From Hyperoodon ampullatus (taxonomy: Eukaryota; Chordata; Mammalia; Artiodactyla; Ziphiidae), in NCBI GenBank assembly GCA_949752795.1, contig OX457056.1:98478942-98542941 (forward strand): DNA of 64,000 nucleotides. Direction: 5' to 3'. Position numbers and translations under genes: made by a program. Below, in pieces: positions 60,744 through 64,000 of this stretch. Position 1 is the first letter of the stretch. The number at the start of each line of letters is the position of its first letter. The notes below the pieces were generated by a model that worked only from the letters and a program-made list of their open reading frames with translations, made no database searches and was not told the origin of the DNA.

Positions 60744-62729
60744 AGCTTCAAGGTGGTGGAAGAGTATGATTCGGACATCACCTTCCTCCCCACAAACACA
60801 TCAAAAATACATCTACATGTGGAACAACTCCTACAGAACACCCACTGAATGCTGGCAGAACACCTCAGACCTCCCAAAAGGAAAGAAACTCCTCATGTAC
60901 CTGGGGAGGGCAAAAGAAAAAAAAAGAATAAACAGAGACAAAAGAATAGGGACGGAATCTGAACCAGTGGGAGGGAGCTGTGAAGGAGGAAAGCTTTCTA
61001 CACACTAGAAACCCCTTCATGGGCGGAGACTGCTGGTGGCAGAGGGGAGGAGTTTCAGAGCCACAGAGGACAGCGCAGCAACAGGGGTGTGGAGGGCAAA
61101 GCACAGAGATTCCCACACAGAGGGTCGGTGCCGACCAACACTCACCAGCCCAAGAGGCTTCTCTGCTTACCCACCAGGACGGGGTGGGGCTGAGAGCTGA
61201 GGCTCCAGCTTCAGAGGTCAGACCCCAGGGAGAGGACTAGGGTGGGCTGCATGAACACAGCCTGAAGGGGGCTAGTGCGCCCTAGCCAAGAGGGAGTCTG
61301 GGAAGCCATCTGGAACTGCTGGAAAGACAAGAGACTTTTTCTTGCCTCTTTGTTTCCTGATGTACGAGGAGAGGGTATTAAGAGAGTCACTTAAAGGAGC
61401 TCCAGAGATGGGCGTGAGCTGCAGCTATCAGCGTGGACCACAGAGATGGGCATGAGATGCTAAGACTGCTGGTACAGCCACTAAGAAGCCTGTGAGCAAA
61501 CACAGGTCACTGTCCATATCTCCCCTCCTGGAAGCCTGTGCAGCCCGCCACTGCCAGGGTCCAATGATCCAGGGACAACTTCCCCGGCAGAACGCACGGG
61601 ACGCCTCAGGCTGGTGCAACATCATGCCAGCTTCTGTCACCTCAGGCTCACCCCATATCTGTACCCCTTCCTTCCCCCGACCTGTGTGAGCCAGAGCCCC
61701 CAAATCAGCTGCTCCTTTAACCCCGTCCCATCTGAGCGAAGAACAGATGCCCTCAGGCAACCTACACACAAAAGCATGTCCAAATCCAAAGCTGAACACT
61801 GGGAGCTGTGCGAAAAAAGAAGAGAAAGGAAAATCTCTCCCAGCAGCCTAAGGAGCAGTGGATTAAATCTCCACAGTCAACTTGATGTACCCTGCAACTG
61901 TGGAATACCTGAATAGACAAAGAATCATCCCAAATTGAGAAGGTGGACTTTGGGAACAATGATATATATTGTTTTTTGCCTCTTTCTCTTTTTGTGATGT
62001 GTATGTGTATGCTTCTGTGTGTGATTTTGTCTGTATAGATTTGCTTTTACCATTTGTGTTAGGGTTCTGTCTGTCCAGTTTTTTGTGTTTGTTTTTTTTG
62101 TTGTTTTTTAATTACTTAAAAAAAGTTCTTTTCTTAATAATTATATTTATTTTAATAAATTTATTTTACATTATCTTCTTCTTTCTTTCTTTCTTTCATT
62201 CCTTATTTCTTTTTTTCCTCCCTTTTATTCTGAGCTGTGTGGAGGACAGGATCTTGGTGCTCCAGCCATGCATCAGGGCTGTGCCACTGAGGTGGGAGAG
62301 CCACGTTCAGGACACTGAATGACAAGAGACCTCCCAGTTCCACATAATATAAAATGGCAAAAATCTTCTAGAGATCTCCATTCCAATTCCAAGACCCAAC
62401 TCCACCCAACGACCAGCAAGCTACAGTGCTGGACACCCTATGCCAAACAACTAGCAAGACAGAACACAAACCCACCCATTAGCACACAGGCTGCCTAAAA
62501 TCATAATAAGGCCTCAGATACCCCAAAACACACCACCAGACATGGATCTGCCCACCAGAAAGACAAGGTCCAGCCTCATCCAGCAGAACACAGGCACTAG
62601 TCCCATCCACCAGGAAACACACAGCCAATTGAACCAACCTCAGCTACTGAGGACAGACACCCAAAACAACTGAAACTACAAACCTACAGCCTGCAAAAAG
62701 GAGACCTCAAACACAGTAAGTTAAGCAAA
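60744..62729 (+). promoter_or_regulatory. L1 copy 3 5' UTR (internal promoter region)
   Basis: About 1.98 kb. The first 1.2 kb is GC-rich and keeps scattered CpGs (for example 'gggtcggtgccgacc' near 61122, 'cccggcagaacgcacgggac' near 61582). Then comes a T-rich part with a (CTTT)n run (about 62180-62200), then a C/A-rich leader up to ORF1. In active L1s this drives sense transcription and often antisense transcription. Activity here is inferred. Short ORFs lie on both strands (60766-61008 +, 61428-61799 -). Confidence 0.75.
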
Positions 62730-63618
62730 ATGAGAACACAGAGAAATATGCAGCAGATGAAGGAGCACGGCAAAAACCCACCAGACCTAACAAATGAAGA
62801 GGAAATAGGTAATATTCCTGAAAAGAATTCAGAATAATGATAGTAAAGATGATCCAAAATCTTGGAAATAGAATGGAGAAAATACAAGAAACGTTTAACA
62901 AGGACCTAGAAGAACTAAAGAGCAAACAAACAGATGATTAACACAATAAATGAAATTAAAAAGTCTCTAGAAGGTATCAATAGCAGAATAACTGAGTCAG
63001 AAGAATGGATAACTGACCTGGAAGATAAAAGAGTAGAAATAACTACTGCAAAGAAGAATAAAGAAAAGAGAATGAAAAGAAAAGAGGACAGTCTCAGAGC
63101 CTTCTGTGACAACATTAAATGCACCAACATTCGAATGATAGGGGCCCCAGAAGAAGAAGAGAAAAAGAGAGGGACTGGGAAAATATTTGAAGAGATTATA
63201 GTTGAAAACTTCCCTAATATGGGAAAGGAAATAGTTAATCAAGTCCAGAAAGCACTGAGAGTTCCATACAGGATAAATTGAAGGAGAAACACACCAAAAC
63301 ATATATTAATCAAACTAACAAAAATTAAACACAAAGAACAAATATTAAAAGCAGCAAGGGAAATACAAAATGTAACACATAAGGGAATTCCCATAAGGTT
63401 GACAGCTGAAATTTTAGCAGAAACTCTGCAAGCCAGAAGGGAGTGGCAGGACATTTTTAAAGTGATGAAAGAGAAAAACCTACAACCAAGATTACTCTAC
63501 CCAGCAGGATCTCATTCAGATTTGACAGAGAAATTGAAACCTTTACACACAAGCAAAAGGGAAGAGAATTCAGCACCACCAAATCAGCTTTACAAAAATG
63601 CTAAAGGAACATCCCTAG
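62730..63618 (+). pseudogene. L1 ORF1 pseudogene
   Basis: The start ATG is at 62730 ('MRTQRNMQQMKEHG'). The first frame reaches TAA after 'IPEKNSE' near 62835, where copies 1 and 2 read on, so a 1-base shift is implied. The coiled coil and RRM are open at 62934-63281 ('NSRITESEEWITDLEDKRVE', 'NIKCTNIRMIGAPEEEE', 'EEIIVENFPNMGKEIVNQVQ'), which ends at TGA directly after 'PYRIN'. The C-terminal domain resumes at 63399 ('ETLQARREWQDIFKVMKEKN') and shifts after 'RLLYPAG'. The usual stop position is 63616-63618. It has at least three inactivating changes but otherwise looks like the best-preserved ORF1 in the window. Confidence 0.92.
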
Positions 63619-63676
63619 GCAGGAAACACAACTGAAGGAAAAGACCTACAATAATAAACCCAAAGCAAATAAGAAA

Positions 63677-64000
63677 ATGGTAATAGGGACATATATATCG
63701 ATAATTACCTTAAATGTAAATGGATAAATGGTCAAACCAAAAGACATAGACTGGCTGATTGGACACAAAAACAAGACCCATATATATGCTGTCTACAAGA
63801 GACCGACATCTGACCAATGGGTACATACAGACTGAAAGTGAGTGGATGGAAAAAGATATTCCATGCAAATGGAAATCAAAACAAAGCTGGAGTAGAAATC
63901 CCATATAAGATAAAAAAGACTTTAAAACAAAGACTATTACAAGAGACAAAGAAGGATACTACAGAATGATCAAGGGATCAATCCAAGAAGAAGATATAAC
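63677..64000 (+). pseudogene. L1 ORF2 pseudogene, 5' end only (cut by window edge)
   Basis: The ATG at 63677 opens 'MVIGTYISIITLNVNG', the endonuclease N-terminus with the metal-binding Asn of 'LNVNG', but the next codon is TAA (63725-63727). The following sequence still matches the endonuclease ('acaagacccatatatatgct', 'ggatggaaaaagatattcca') in shifted frames up to 64000. The reverse transcriptase lies outside the window. Confidence 0.9.

Larger units (their letters stand above)
60744..64000 (+). mobile_element. L1 copy 3: 5' part of a full-length cetacean L1
   Basis: It begins near 60744 ('gagcttcaaggtggtggaag', the degraded form of an L1 'aaggatggcggaagag' start) and has a 5' UTR of almost 2 kb, ORF1 (62730-63618) and the first 324 bp of ORF2 (from 63677). 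It leaves the window at 64000. The 5' UTR matches what I know of cetacean L1. Inactivating changes are present in both ORFs. The length of the remainder is unknown. Confidence 0.93.

Noticed and set aside
60506..60877. 123-codon minus ORF with Ser-Leu repeats
   Set aside because: Artefact of the GA microsatellite reading into the start of the L1 5' UTR.
1..64000. CRISPR arrays, bacterial operons, integrated phage or plasmid elements
   Set aside because: The whole window is interspersed-repeat mammalian DNA. The only regular short repeats are microsatellites.
1..64000. BovB LINE or Bov-tA SINE copies that would point to a ruminant
   Set aside because: None recognised. LINE tails all match L1 or L2, which is part of the argument for Cetacea.

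Overview
This 64 kb window is AT-rich, repeat-dense mammalian nuclear DNA with no functional protein-coding gene that I can support. Almost every long or recognisable open reading frame belongs to a decayed retroelement. The organism is most likely a whale or dolphin (Cetacea). The grounds are a tRNA-derived SINE of the CHR type (Cetacea-Hippopotamus-Ruminant) at 41.4 kb, L1 LINEs whose long 5' UTR matches what I know of cetacean L1 (60.7-62.7 kb), and the absence of the BovB and Bov-tA repeats expected every few kb in a ruminant. Hippopotamus is not excluded.

Layout. 0-4 kb: an MLT2-type (ERVL) LTR with a small L1 inserted in it, old L1 fragments, a 167-bp polypyrimidine tract and a MIR. 4.4-11 kb: a MER5-type hAT element, a long antisense L2 LINE with a tiny L1 inside it, a roughly 200-bp local duplication, a second hAT remnant, and a sense L2 fragment. 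12.8-19.4 kb: MIRs and two 5'-truncated antisense L1s. 19.4-28.3 kb: mostly unclassifiable DNA with two possible gammaretrovirus-like LTRs. 28.3-33.4 kb: L1 copy 1 (+), with a perfect 16-bp target-site duplication and disrupted ORF1 and ORF2. 34-42 kb: short L1 tails, an L2 interrupted by an L1, an MLT1-type LTR, and an L1 carrying the CHR SINE. 42.1-44.3 kb: an ERVL provirus fragment (-) with a 3' LTR and the integrase plus dUTPase end of pol. 44.3-49.7 kb: an old, nearly full-length antisense L1M. 50.1-50.5 kb: another MLT2 LTR. 50.8-56.4 kb: L1 copy 2 (-), with 5' UTR, ORF1 and ORF2 and an internal replacement. 57-60.2 kb: L2, an MLT2 LTR and a MIR. 60.7-64 kb: L1 copy 3 (+), with a complete 5' UTR, ORF1 and the start of ORF2, running off the window.

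Relationships. The nesting gives a relative order: L2 and MIR are oldest, then ERVL/MLT2, MLT1 and L1M, then the cetartiodactyl L1 tails and the CHR SINE, then L1 copies 1-3. L1 copies 2 and 3 lie back to back with unrelated 5' UTRs, so two different L1 promoter types point away from each other across 4.3 kb. All L1 ORFs seen are broken by frameshifts or stops. I found no previously undescribed system. The best leads are small: a palindrome that looks like a template-switch product, an integrase remnant with its catalytic Glu changed to Asp, an 8-residue coiled-coil duplication in L1 ORF1, and an antisense ORF in an L1 5' UTR. Family names are from memory of consensus patterns, without a database search, and element boundaries are approximate unless a target-site duplication is quoted.
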